54,364 nucleotides of DNA from the NCBI RefSeq assembly GCF_003573545.1, contig NZ_QWET01000028.1, positions 1 to 54,364 of the forward strand, in the 5' to 3' direction. The stretch is from Mariniphaga sediminis (GTDB lineage: Bacteria; Bacteroidota; Bacteroidia; Bacteroidales; Prolixibacteraceae). Positions 25,610 through 33,812 of this stretch are shown piece by piece (position 1 is the stretch's first letter; every line of letters begins with the position of its first letter). A program made the translations under genes and the position numbers. The notes under the pieces were generated by a model. The model made no database searches. It saw only the letters and a program-made list of their open reading frames with translations, and was not told the origin of the DNA.

Positions 25610-27083
25610 AACAAAACTCTTTGAATGGGTTGAGGATTATTGTATGGACAACCTTGACCAGGCTGAAAAAAAAGAATTTGAAACAGAACTGAAAAGCAAT
25701 AGCGAATTAAGGGATGAAGTAAAATTCGAAAGAGAAATTCAGTCAGCAACTACTGAGAACGACGTTCTGAACTTAAGGGAAAAACTGAAAGAAGTTGAAA
25801 CACAAACCCAAAATGGAAAAACCCCGTTTGAGCTTCTTGATGATTTTGACAACATCCAACAACTCACCGAAACAATTCCCCCAGAAGAATTACTGAAATT
25901 TTACGACTCACTTCCTAAAGCACATGTGTATCAGCACGAGCTTGTTTCAAATGAAAATATCCATGAATTTTACCGGGAACAGAATGTTTCAGATATGGAT
26001 GATGAAGGGATTTTGGACGAGTTTGAAGATTCCGAAATTGAACTGGACGGACTGGAAGAAGCCCTCCTTGAAAAAGATGTCCTAAACCTGAGAGACACTT
26101 TATCGAAAGTTTCATCCTCTGTTCGCGGACAATGTTCAACCGAAGAGATAGACCGCTACCTTGCCGGTGAACTCGTTGGTCAGGAATTGGAACGGTTCGA
26201 ACAGGAATTGGCAATGAACAGTATTCTGCAGCGGGAAGTGGAAATACACAGGGAGCTTGAGAGTGCACTTCTTGAACTGGATGTAATGAACTTCCGGAAT
26301 GAAATTGCACATCTGATGGAAACAGAAACTTCCTGGAATGTGACGGAAAAGCAGATCGAGGATTATATCGCCGGAGAGCTTGAAGGGGAAGACCTGGAGG
26401 TATTTAAAGCTGAGTTGAATGAAAATGCCGGTTTGAAGGCTGAATTAGCCCTTCGCAGAAATGTGGATAAAGCTATTGGCGAGAATGATGTGTTAATGTT
26501 CCGTGACAGGCTTCAGGATGTGAAGAAGGATGTTGAAAGCAAAGAAATAAAATCGTTTATCCCTGACACAAAAGTCCAGCACATTCATTGGTGGAGGGCA
26601 GGAGTGGCTGTTGTTGTCCTTCTGGTTGCGTTTACAGGACTTTTGAGGAACAATTCAGAGAATATCTATAGCAAGTACTACCAGGCGCCTGAATGGGCTC
26701 CTCAGAGGTCTGTTGCAGCTGATTTGGGGATATTGCAGAAGGCAAACAGTTATTTTGTAAATGGAGAGTACGAAGAAGCTCTCGTGCTTTATGACAAGGC
26801 CATAAAGGAAAATAACGAAAAGTTTGTTTTTCAGTTTTACAAGGCTGCATCCCTCCAAAACATGGAACGGTTTGACGAGGCTATTCCCGAATATTCCCGT
26901 GTGATAAAGCATGGAGACAATATGTTTGTGGAAGAAGCTGAGTGGTACAGGGCATTGTGTTACGTGAAACTAGGCAAAAAAGATTCGGCGAGAGAACAAC
27001 TTCTCGCGATAATAAACAGAAACGGTTACTATGCTACCGACGCAAAAGCCGTTTTAAGGAAAAACAGATTTTCATTCAGATAA
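25599..27083 (+). CDS. Membrane anti-sigma-like protein with repeated modules and TPRs
   Basis: 494 residues from the ATG at 25599 (an earlier TTG is at 25593). No signal peptide. The cytoplasmic part has three related anti-sigma-type modules, each with I-D/E-x-Y-x-x-G-E-L followed by E/F-E-x-E-L: around residues 5-60, 185-240 and 255-310. The motif D-V-L/M-N-x-R recurs four times (ENDVLNLREKL, EKDVLNLRDTL, ELDVMNFRNEI, ENDVLMFRDRL). No zinc-binding HxxxCxxC is visible. One transmembrane segment at about 329-350 (AGVAVVVLLVAFTGLL) is followed by a periplasmic TPR domain (about 375-490: ANSYFVNGEYEEALVLYDKA, FYKAASLQNMERFDEAIPEY). Overlaps the sigma gene, so it probably holds the sigma factor at the membrane. 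The tandem duplication is unusual. Confidence 0.8.
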   Translation: MIPKTKLFEWVEDYCMDNLDQAEKKEFETELKSNSELRDEVKFEREIQSATTENDVLNLREKLKEVETQTQNGKTPFELLDDFDNIQQLTETIPPEELLKFYDSLPKAHVYQHELVSNENIHEFYREQNVSDMDDEGILDEFEDSEIELDGLEEALLEKDVLNLRDTLSKVSSSVRGQCSTEEIDRYLAGELVGQELERFEQELAMNSILQREVEIHRELESALLELDVMNFRNEIAHLMETETSWNVTEKQIEDYIAGELEGEDLEVFKAELNENAGLKAELALRRNVDKAIGENDVLMFRDRLQDVKKDVESKEIKSFIPDTKVQHIHWWRAGVAVVVLLVAFTGLLRNNSENIYSKYYQAPEWAPQRSVAADLGILQKANSYFVNGEYEEALVLYDKAIKENNEKFVFQFYKAASLQNMERFDEAIPEYSRVIKHGDNMFVEEAEWYRALCYVKLGKKDSAREQLLAIINRNGYYATDAKAVLRKNRFSFR

Positions 27084-27150
27084 TATAAATTTAGTCGTTA
27101 AACTTGATTTTTACACATTCACAAAAACGTTCTTTATAAATTGAAAATTT

Positions 27151-27213
27151 CATCATAGAATAAAACGTTAGATTTGAAAAACCACACATTTTTGCAAAAA
27201 ACGTTTTATGATG
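27151..27213. repeat. Inverted repeat between convergent genes
   Basis: TAAAACGTT (27161-27169) and AACGTTTTA (27200-27208), extended by CATCAT on the left and TGATG on the right after a 4-base bulge. It lies between the 3' ends of the anti-sigma-like gene and the CHAT gene and may terminate both, although the U-tracts are weak. Confidence 0.4.
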
Positions 27214-27260
27214 ATAAAGGCTCGTCGAAATAAAAAGTCGTTATTGAAAGTCACACATTC

Positions 27261-30131
27261 TTAATTTTTATGACGCTTTTTTCGCGCCTTTTTTATACGA
27301 ATGATGAGTTGGTCTGTGATAATTCCGGTTAATACGAGAATGAGCAGTCCAAAGAAATAGAAATCGTAACTTCTGAAGAGAGGTTGAGTATTTCCGATAC
27401 TAACGTAACCCAGCCAGTAATGGGGGTGGGCCATACGTGGGTTGGCATTTTCAAGGTATTTTAGTTTTGCCAGCCTGAGTGCTTCATCGGTGGCTCTGCC
27501 CTTTTTGAGGTTTCGGTAAAATGAACTCATAATCTTGGTTCCTGCGTTATCCTCCACTTCCCAAAGTGTCATAACAATGGAAGGACATCCCGCATACAAA
27601 AATCCCCGGGCCAGGCTCATTATGCCTTCTCCTTTCCTTAAGTTTCCACTACCGGTATTACAGGCGCTTAAAACTGTCAGGCGTGCATTGAGATCCAGGT
27701 TGTATATGTCAGCCGTGTTTAACCAGCCGTCGTTTTCGGGCTCCGAATTCTGGTTCTGAGTAAAGGCAAACCGGGAAAAGGCTGGCAGTGAGTCATTAAT
27801 GAACGCATGCATGGCAAGGTGAAGGATATCGTGTTGCTTGCTTTCTTCCCTGAACTGTATTTCTGTTGCATTCTCTCCTCTGAAAAGTCTGGTTTTAATC
27901 TCTTTCGAGATTAAATCTACTTCACGCTGGATGCCTGGTAACGGAACAAGTACCAGTTTTTCATTTTCAAAAATGAGCGTGTCGGATCTGTACTCCGGAG
28001 CAAATGCCAATAATCGGTTTTTTGCTTTTCGTTGCTGCCGGTTGAATTTAAAAAGCAAATTGGCAGAATAGGCGTAGTGAATGGAATTGTTTAAAATCAT
28101 GTATGGAAGGCGGTTAAACTGCACTTGTCCCGTTGTATCAGGCATTTCCGTCAAAAGCGCATCAAAAGGAAGATAGCTTAGTTTGCCATCGGGAATGACA
28201 GTTATTTTTTTGTTCTGAATTTGAGACTCAAACGGGAGAAAGAGCTTTTGGTATAGTTGGTGGGAAGCTACACAAAATGCCTTTGCATTGTCGCTACGGG
28301 TGAAGAGGTAGCCGGAGTTTGACATAAACCGGAAAGCTTCTTCTACTGCATGGATAAAGTCTGAGTCGATGTTAAGCTTGCGGAACTCTGTGTAGTCTTT
28401 TGAAAAACAGAATACATACAGTTCAGGGATAGAGTCAGTCTCGTTGAGGACATACTCAAACAACATTTCATCGCTGTCGAGATTTTTCTGGATCTCCGAA
28501 GTGCTGATTGTTGCATCAGAATATTTTAGATCGTAATAATCACTATAATTCTTTTCAAGGTATTGGGTAAGCTCGTCGCGTTGTTTTTTGAGTTGAAACA
28601 AGACGGAGTCGGCGATTGCTATTTCTGTATTGTCGGATTCTTCTGCCTGTCGCAGGTCAAAAAGCTTTTCGTTCTGACTGGTAATTCGGTAGTTTAGAGT
28701 ACGTTCCAGTTCTGTCAGACTATCAGGAACCAGGCTGTTTTCTTTGGCCAGTTGGTCTGAAAGCCGGTCAAAAACGGAACTGGCCTTCATTCTTTCGGCA
28801 TTGGTAAAAGCAAATTCAGCAATTTTCGGATTTGTTTCTGCTTCATAAGCTTTGTATGCAGTTTGAACAATTTTACTAAATGTCGCTTCTTCCAATTCAC
28901 TTAACTGAATTTTGTTTTCATCCGAATAAATCTCCTTCCGGGCCTGTTGTATCATGTTAGAGGTTATGGCATAATAATCAAGCGCTTGGGAAAGCGATTC
29001 AATGCGTTGGCTGTTTTTTTGTTCATCATAAATTTCGGCAATTTGGGTGTAAGTATCTGCAACCAACTTCAGTAGTCTAAGACTTTCTGTAAGTGAAAGA
29101 GTATTTTCTATTGAAACAGAAATATCAGAAAGGTTAGATATATCCATTCTAAGTGCTTTCAAACCTTTTTTATAGCACTCCATCGCTTTATGCAGGTTAG
29201 CAGACTTTTGTTCGCGGAAGGAATCAATACCTTTTGTTTCTACTTTGAGATTTTCAAGTAAGCCTCCTAACGCTTTATAATATAGGGCCAAAGTTGTCCC
29301 TTCTCTTATTTTGTTTTTATCGAAAATGCTCTTTGCATTATTTAAAACCTCCATGGCCTCATCATAATTATAAGTTGATATGAGAAAATTAGCAAAGCTT
29401 AGGTATTCAAATGCCACATTTATGTCTGTTTCCGAATAAAAATCGATAGCATATTCAATGACCTCAATGTAGCTTTTATATGCTTCATCATTCAATTCCA
29501 ATTCTTTTAATGAGGCAGCTTTTAGGCTCAGAAAAAAGAGTTTAGTGTCAGAATATGCATGATCGTAGTATTGCTCTATAATTTCGAGCACTTTATAGTA
29601 TTTATCTTGTTTGTAATAATTTTCCGCAATATTATATTGAACGTCAGCGATGTCTGACACTAGATCTTCTTTTACAGTTGAATAGATGCTAATGGCTCGT
29701 TGGAAATATTCCAGCGCTGTGCCATAATTAAGTTTGTCTTTATACACGTTCCCAATATTATTGTATAACCGGGCAATAGCCATTTTGTTTGGAGAAGAGA
29801 CGGCTAAATGAGATTGTTCTGCCAGTAAAAAATGTTCAATGGCTTTGTCAAAGTTTCCAAGGTTTCTGTAGGAGATACCCAAAACATTTTGAGTGATGGC
29901 ATACTCATAACTATCTTTTGAATAGATCTTTTCCCAAAGAGCAGAGGAAATTTTTAAGGAATCGATGGCTTCTGTATAATTATTTTCCCGTATTAAATAG
30001 GACGCGGTTTTATAAGTATTGATAGCTCGTATGCTGTCGGTGTTAAGTGTTTTATTATTAGCATTTAACAGGGTGGAAGGGATTAGTAGGATTAATAAGA
30101 AAAAGGTCGGTCTTAACTTCATTTTGTCCAT
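27261..30131 (-). CDS. Membrane-anchored TPR-CHAT (caspase-like peptidase) protein
   Basis: 956 residues. Signal peptide at 1-26 (TFFLLILLIPSTLLNAN); a second ATG at 30122 is possible. TPR repeats at about 40-430 (NVLGISYRNLGNFDKAIEHF, YNNIGNVYKDKLNYGTALEYF). CHAT caspase-like domain at about 550-905: the catalytic His lies in ILHLAMHAFIND (near residue 775) and the Cys in LSACNTGSGNLRKGEG (near residue 824). Further family signatures are LYAGCPSIVMTLWEVED and HYWLGYVSIGN. One C-terminal transmembrane segment (FFGLLILVLTGIITDQLI) and a basic tail (RIKKARKKRHKN) put the TPR and CHAT parts in the periplasm. CHAT proteins are cysteine peptidases; both catalytic residues are present. Divergent from the RGG peptide gene; convergent with the sigma operon. 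Confidence 0.9.
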   Translation of the reverse strand: MDKMKLRPTFFLLILLIPSTLLNANNKTLNTDSIRAINTYKTASYLIRENNYTEAIDSLKISSALWEKIYSKDSYEYAITQNVLGISYRNLGNFDKAIEHFLLAEQSHLAVSSPNKMAIARLYNNIGNVYKDKLNYGTALEYFQRAISIYSTVKEDLVSDIADVQYNIAENYYKQDKYYKVLEIIEQYYDHAYSDTKLFFLSLKAASLKELELNDEAYKSYIEVIEYAIDFYSETDINVAFEYLSFANFLISTYNYDEAMEVLNNAKSIFDKNKIREGTTLALYYKALGGLLENLKVETKGIDSFREQKSANLHKAMECYKKGLKALRMDISNLSDISVSIENTLSLTESLRLLKLVADTYTQIAEIYDEQKNSQRIESLSQALDYYAITSNMIQQARKEIYSDENKIQLSELEEATFSKIVQTAYKAYEAETNPKIAEFAFTNAERMKASSVFDRLSDQLAKENSLVPDSLTELERTLNYRITSQNEKLFDLRQAEESDNTEIAIADSVLFQLKKQRDELTQYLEKNYSDYYDLKYSDATISTSEIQKNLDSDEMLFEYVLNETDSIPELYVFCFSKDYTEFRKLNIDSDFIHAVEEAFRFMSNSGYLFTRSDNAKAFCVASHQLYQKLFLPFESQIQNKKITVIPDGKLSYLPFDALLTEMPDTTGQVQFNRLPYMILNNSIHYAYSANLLFKFNRQQRKAKNRLLAFAPEYRSDTLIFENEKLVLVPLPGIQREVDLISKEIKTRLFRGENATEIQFREESKQHDILHLAMHAFINDSLPAFSRFAFTQNQNSEPENDGWLNTADIYNLDLNARLTVLSACNTGSGNLRKGEGIMSLARGFLYAGCPSIVMTLWEVEDNAGTKIMSSFYRNLKKGRATDEALRLAKLKYLENANPRMAHPHYWLGYVSIGNTQPLFRSYDFYFFGLLILVLTGIITDQLIIRIKKARKKRHKN

Positions 30132-30177
30132 GTTTCAGAAGGCCAAATTAAAAAAAAAATCATTTTTTTTTCAATTT

Positions 30178-30217
30178 GAGGGTTACCTTTTCCCGTTTTT
30201 CGGAATATATATATAGA
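30178..30217 (+). promoter_or_regulatory. Shared ECF-type promoter, copy C
   Basis: GAGGGTTACCTTTT (30178-30191), 11-base gap, GAATAT (30203-30208), 5 bases, TAGA (30214-30217), in the same spacing as copies A and B. It points at the peptide gene 40 bases on, between the divergent CHAT and peptide genes. Confidence 0.7.
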
Positions 30218-30257
30218 ATGTGTGTTTTTCAAGTTTAACGAATTAAATTTATTTACG

Positions 30258-30404
30258 ATGAAAAGGTTTTCTTTCAATTCAAAAGAGAAAAGGAATTTTA
30301 GTGGTATTGAAGTATTGAATGCAACCGAAATGTTGAAGGTACGGGGTGGTGATGATACAAAACCAGGTTCCCGTAGTAAAGATTTAATTGATCCAATAGG
30401 ATAA
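30258..30404 (+). CDS. Short RGG-leader peptide, possible modified-peptide precursor
   Basis: 48 residues. The start at 30258 is preferred over the upstream ATG at 30222, which is closer to the promoter. The N-terminal part (about 1-31) has the look of Bacteroidota leader peptides: FSFNSKEKRNFSGIEVLNA, then TEMLKVRGG with a double glycine, the usual cleavage site of leader peptides. The 17-residue remainder (DDTKPGSRSKDLIDPIG) has no Cys, Ser-rich tract or membrane segment. The gene lies alone between promoter copy C and a perfect terminator at 30427-30449. In my memory similar peptides accompany maturation or export enzymes; none (no radical SAM, cyclodehydratase or ABC exporter) is in this window. 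The adjacent peptidase is the CHAT protein. Confidence 0.65.
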   Translation: MKRFSFNSKEKRNFSGIEVLNATEMLKVRGGDDTKPGSRSKDLIDPIG

Positions 30405-30426
30405 CAAATCGATTCAATATTTTTCC

Positions 30427-30449
30427 CTCTATTTGTTAAATAGAGTTTT
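30427..30449 (+). terminator. Terminator of the RGG peptide gene
   Basis: Perfect arms CTCTATTT (30427-30434) and AAATAGAG (30438-30445) with the loop GTT, then TTTT. It is 22 bases beyond the stop codon. Confidence 0.85.
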
Positions 30450-30474
30450 ATCAACAAATTTTCATATTTGCCCA

Positions 30475-31617
30475 TTATTGGTACGTCCGTTTGCCACTGA
30501 ATAGCGGATAGGATGAATAAGTACATTCCAGTGCTCCGTTATACAATGTCATTTTTTGGGCAGGCTTTAATCCAATACATTTCAGGTATTCTTTCTGTGA
30601 AGTGAGAATCCAGGCGGTATTGCCAGCAAACTGGTGTTTTAGCCGTTCTCCTATCATGGAATAGAGCGAGTTGATATTGTCGGGTGTCAGTCTTTCCCCG
30701 TAAGGTGGATTTATGATTACAACTGCATTGTTGGCTTCCAGCCTGAGGTCTTGCATATTACAGGTTTGAAATTTGATAGCGGAAAATACGCGGGCACGCC
30801 GTGCATTGGATTCGGCAGTCAAAACATTTTCCCTTAAAATATCTGATGCATATATTTTTTTTGTGAAAGGCCTTGTTTGATGGTTTTCTTTCACTTTTTC
30901 AAGAAGCTGTGGGTTGTATCCCGGCCAGTTTTCAAAGGCATATTCTTTTCGGAACCTGCCAGGAGCTATGTTTTGTGCAATCATTGCTGCTTCAATGGAC
31001 AATGTTCCTGAACCGCACATGGGGTCAATAAAATCTGTGTTGCCCTTCCATCCTGATAATAAAATCATCCCAGCTGCCAGCACTTCACTTAATGGTGCTT
31101 TCCCCTGATGGACACGGTAGCCTCGTTTGTGTAATGATTCTCCGGAACTGTCTAATGAAAGGGAGCATGTATTCCGGTTGATATGAACATGAACAAATAT
31201 TTCAGGATTCCGGGTATCTACATCGGGTCTTTTCCCTTTTTTTTCTCTGAAATGGTCGGCAATGGCATCTTTTACTTTCAATGAAGCAAACATGGAATTT
31301 CGGAAAGCCGGAGAATTGGCGACTGTACTATTGACAACAAAACTTTGATTGATGGCAAAATATTTTAGCCAGTTTACCTCCTTGCACTTCAGGTAAAACT
31401 GATCGACGTCGTTAAACCTGAAAAGGGTAATTTCTTTGAATACCCGAAGAGCAGTCCGCAGCAGGTAGTTTGATTTGTAGATTATCTCCAGATTTCCCTC
31501 GTAAAAGACAGCCCGGTGTCCTTCCCTGATATTTTTTCCTCCAATAGCTTCAATTTCTTTTGCCAGTACCGATTCCAGTCCGGCATAAGTTTTGGCCGTA
31601 AGGTTATAATTTTCCAA
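30475..31617 (-). CDS. THUMP-domain class I RNA methyltransferase, RlmL-like
   Basis: 380 residues. N-terminal THUMP RNA-binding region (about 1-160: TYAGLESVLAKEIEAIGG), then a Rossmann methyltransferase: SAM-binding FIDPMCGSGTLSIEAAMIA (about 195-215), ASDILRENVLTAESNARRA, and the catalytic N6/N2-type motif INPPYGERL (about 300). Closest to the N-terminal half of E. coli RlmL (23S rRNA m2G2445), without the RlmK half. It follows the serine acetyltransferase gene by 17 nt on the same strand. No separate promoter seen, so probably co-transcribed. Confidence 0.9.
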   Translation of the reverse strand: MENYNLTAKTYAGLESVLAKEIEAIGGKNIREGHRAVFYEGNLEIIYKSNYLLRTALRVFKEITLFRFNDVDQFYLKCKEVNWLKYFAINQSFVVNSTVANSPAFRNSMFASLKVKDAIADHFREKKGKRPDVDTRNPEIFVHVHINRNTCSLSLDSSGESLHKRGYRVHQGKAPLSEVLAAGMILLSGWKGNTDFIDPMCGSGTLSIEAAMIAQNIAPGRFRKEYAFENWPGYNPQLLEKVKENHQTRPFTKKIYASDILRENVLTAESNARRARVFSAIKFQTCNMQDLRLEANNAVVIINPPYGERLTPDNINSLYSMIGERLKHQFAGNTAWILTSQKEYLKCIGLKPAQKMTLYNGALECTYSSYPLFSGKRTYQ

Positions 31618-31634
31618 AATAAAATAATTTTAGG

Positions 31635-32561
31635 TTAAATGCCTGAACCATCAGTAAACGTAATTTCTTTGGGGCGTGATTGCACCACTTTGGAATCAGG
31701 TGGTAAATCCTGGGTGACCCAAACATTCCCACCAATAACCGAACCTTTTCCGATGGTTATTCGTCCGAGGATGGTGGCTCCTGAATAGATTACCACATTG
31801 TCTTCCACAATTGGATGACGTGGTATCCCTTTAATGGGATTTCCCTCTTCGTCAAGTGGAAAGCTTTTGGCGCCCAGTGTTACACCCTGGTATATTTTAA
31901 CATTGTTTCCAATGATAGTGGTGGAACCGATTACGACCCCCGTGCCATGGTCGATGGTGAAACTTTCACCGATTTGTGCCCGCGGATGAATATCGATTCC
32001 GGTCTCACTGTGAGCCATTTCCGAAATAAACCGGGGGATGAGAGGAACATTCAGTTCCAGAAGTTTGTGCGCCATTCTGTAGTTGGAAATAGCGCGGATA
32101 GCGGGATAGCAAAATATCACTTCGCCTACGTTCCTTGCAGCCGGGTCGTTCAGGTAGATGGCATTGACATCGGCCACCAGCTTCCTCCTTATTTCTGGTA
32201 AATACTCAATAAAAGCAGTAGCCGTCTCTTTTGCCTCAATAGTGTATTCTTTTGCCCTGCCAACTTGTTCATCAATGCACTCAAAGCACATGCCGGCCAG
32301 TATTTCCTGACTTAACAATTCATACAACTCGTCCACATAAACACCCATATAATGCCGGGTTGTGTTCGGGCGTAATGAAGTATTTCCGAAGTATCCGGGG
32401 AAAATAATTTCCCTTACCAGTTCAATAATCCGCTGAAGTTTGGGAATCGAGGGTAAAGGTTCTCCCAAGCGATGTTCATGGCATACCAGATTGTATGTTA
32501 ACGGGTCGCTTAAGTCCTCGATAGTTTTTGATATTTTATTGTCAAATTCCCGGCCTGTCAT
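31635..32561 (-). CDS. cysE: Serine O-acetyltransferase (EpsC-type)
   Basis: 308 residues from the ATG at 32561; a longer frame would begin at 32612. Makes O-acetylserine, the precursor of cysteine. The N-terminal helical half is followed by left-handed beta-helix hexapeptide repeats: GIDIHPRAQIGESFTIDHGTGVVIG (catalytic Asp-His in IDHGTG), IIGNNVKIYQGVTLGAKSF, ILGRITIGKGSVIGGNVWVTQDL. The extended N-terminus (about 130 residues) is that of Bacteroidota EpsC proteins. Gene symbol is by function. A minus-strand TACATTTG box at 32588-32595 is a plausible promoter. Confidence 0.92.
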   Translation of the reverse strand: MTGREFDNKISKTIEDLSDPLTYNLVCHEHRLGEPLPSIPKLQRIIELVREIIFPGYFGNTSLRPNTTRHYMGVYVDELYELLSQEILAGMCFECIDEQVGRAKEYTIEAKETATAFIEYLPEIRRKLVADVNAIYLNDPAARNVGEVIFCYPAIRAISNYRMAHKLLELNVPLIPRFISEMAHSETGIDIHPRAQIGESFTIDHGTGVVIGSTTIIGNNVKIYQGVTLGAKSFPLDEEGNPIKGIPRHPIVEDNVVIYSGATILGRITIGKGSVIGGNVWVTQDLPPDSKVVQSRPKEITFTDGSGI

Positions 32562-32587
32562 TTTTTCTGTTTTTAATGATTGTTTTA

Positions 32588-32595
32588 CAAATGTA
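32588..32595 (-). promoter_or_regulatory. -7 element of the serine acetyltransferase gene
   Basis: TACATTTG on the minus strand matches TAnnTTTG, 27 bases upstream of the ATG at 32561. Confidence 0.5.
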
Positions 32596-32682
32596 GGAAA
32601 ATCGCATTGCAAATTTTGAAGTCAATAATTAAAAAGAAACAAACTTTCCGGTATTTTAATATTTTGATTTATTGTCCTTCGT

Positions 32683-33204
32683 TTACAAAGATTCAAGATG
32701 CTGCAATGCATCCTGAAACCGTTCTTCATTTTTCCCTCTTACTATTTTATAGCGGAATCCATATTTTTTAATGGTTTCGATATACCTATTCTGAAGATAA
32801 AGTCTTTTTTCTCCACCATTTTCCCGAACAGGATCTGGTTCCCAGGGGAGGTCGGTGTCGCAAACAAGAAACAGATCGATCGGATTTTTTCGAATGGCAG
32901 ATTCCAGCCAATCCGGAACCCGGTCAAATACTTCTTCAAACCAGATTTGGGTAATGATAAGCCAGGTGTCTGCAAATACCAACGGAAGTTTCTCTTTTTT
33001 TAGCTCGCTGAGTTGCTGTATCTGTTTGCGGGCAATTATTTCCAGATCGCTGTAATTGTAATGCCGGTTCAGTTTTTCGACATAGATGCGGGCAAATTCG
33101 GGTACAAAAGGTACCTGAAAATGGTTGGCCAGCCATTCGCAAAGCGCACTTTTTCCAGTAGATTCTGCGCCGGTAATGACTATTATTTTTGATTCTGTTT
33201 TCAT
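32683..33204 (-). CDS. NadR-like P-loop kinase (nicotinamide riboside kinase domain)
   Basis: 173 residues from the ATG at 33204. P-loop ITGAESTGKSALCEWLANHF (about 9-28), PEFARIYVE, and DTDLPWEPDPVRENG near residue 120, matching the C-terminal kinase half of NadR that phosphorylates nicotinamide riboside. The adenylyltransferase half is absent. The gene overlaps pnuC by 4 bases (ATGA), so import and phosphorylation would be coupled. Other P-loop kinase roles cannot be excluded. Confidence 0.88.
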   Translation of the reverse strand: MKTESKIIVITGAESTGKSALCEWLANHFQVPFVPEFARIYVEKLNRHYNYSDLEIIARKQIQQLSELKKEKLPLVFADTWLIITQIWFEEVFDRVPDWLESAIRKNPIDLFLVCDTDLPWEPDPVRENGGEKRLYLQNRYIETIKKYGFRYKIVRGKNEERFQDALQHLESL

Positions 33205-33809
33205 TCCTGTTTCAAATCTTTTTTCCACTCGAGGTAACCCAATACTGCCATAACAGTGTATACGATAAAGAGAACAACGGTGGGCCACAATTCTTTGTAA
33301 ATGTATAAACCTGCTGAAACAAAGTCCACAAAAATCCAGATAAGCCAATGCTCAATGTACTTACGGGCAAGCATCCACGTGGCCATAATACTTAGTGCAG
33401 TGGTCAGGGAATCCATATAAGGGACTGTCGAGTCAGTAAAACGGAGCAGGATAAATAGTATAATGACATAAATACCCGACGTTACCAAAAGGCCGAGTAA
33501 AATAATTTTTCGCGGAGTTTTTTTTGCAGGCACCTGGTTTTCCGATGCGTTCGTTTTATTTTGACCCCCTTTTAGCCAGTAATACCAACCGTAAATACTG
33601 ATTACAACATAATAAACCTGCAATCCCATGTCAGCATAAAAGCCTGATTGGAAAAATACAGCAATATAAAGTAGAGATGTAAACAGGCCGGTAGGCCAGG
33701 TAAGAATATGCTGCCTGATAGAGAAAAAAATGTACAAAAGCCCCAGGATTGCCCCTGCAATTTCAATTTTGTTTCCCCACAACCAGGTGGTTAGAACTTC
33801 TGATATCAT
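33201..33809 (-). CDS. pnuC: PnuC-family vitamin transporter
   Basis: 202 residues with seven to eight transmembrane helices. Family motifs: FSIRQHILTWPTGLFTSLLYIAVFF (about 29-52), VYYVVISIYGWYYWLKGG (about 65-82), and near the C-terminus EHWLIWIFVDFVSAGLYIYK. PnuC imports nicotinamide riboside; relatives import thiamine (PnuT) or riboflavin. The adjoining NadR-like kinase points to nicotinamide riboside. No thiamine riboswitch is visible. Stop codon overlaps the kinase start; the gene starts 3 bases after the ctp stop. Confidence 0.92.
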   Translation of the reverse strand: MISEVLTTWLWGNKIEIAGAILGLLYIFFSIRQHILTWPTGLFTSLLYIAVFFQSGFYADMGLQVYYVVISIYGWYYWLKGGQNKTNASENQVPAKKTPRKIILLGLLVTSGIYVIILFILLRFTDSTVPYMDSLTTALSIMATWMLARKYIEHWLIWIFVDFVSAGLYIYKELWPTVVLFIVYTVMAVLGYLEWKKDLKQE

Positions 33810-33812
33810 TTT

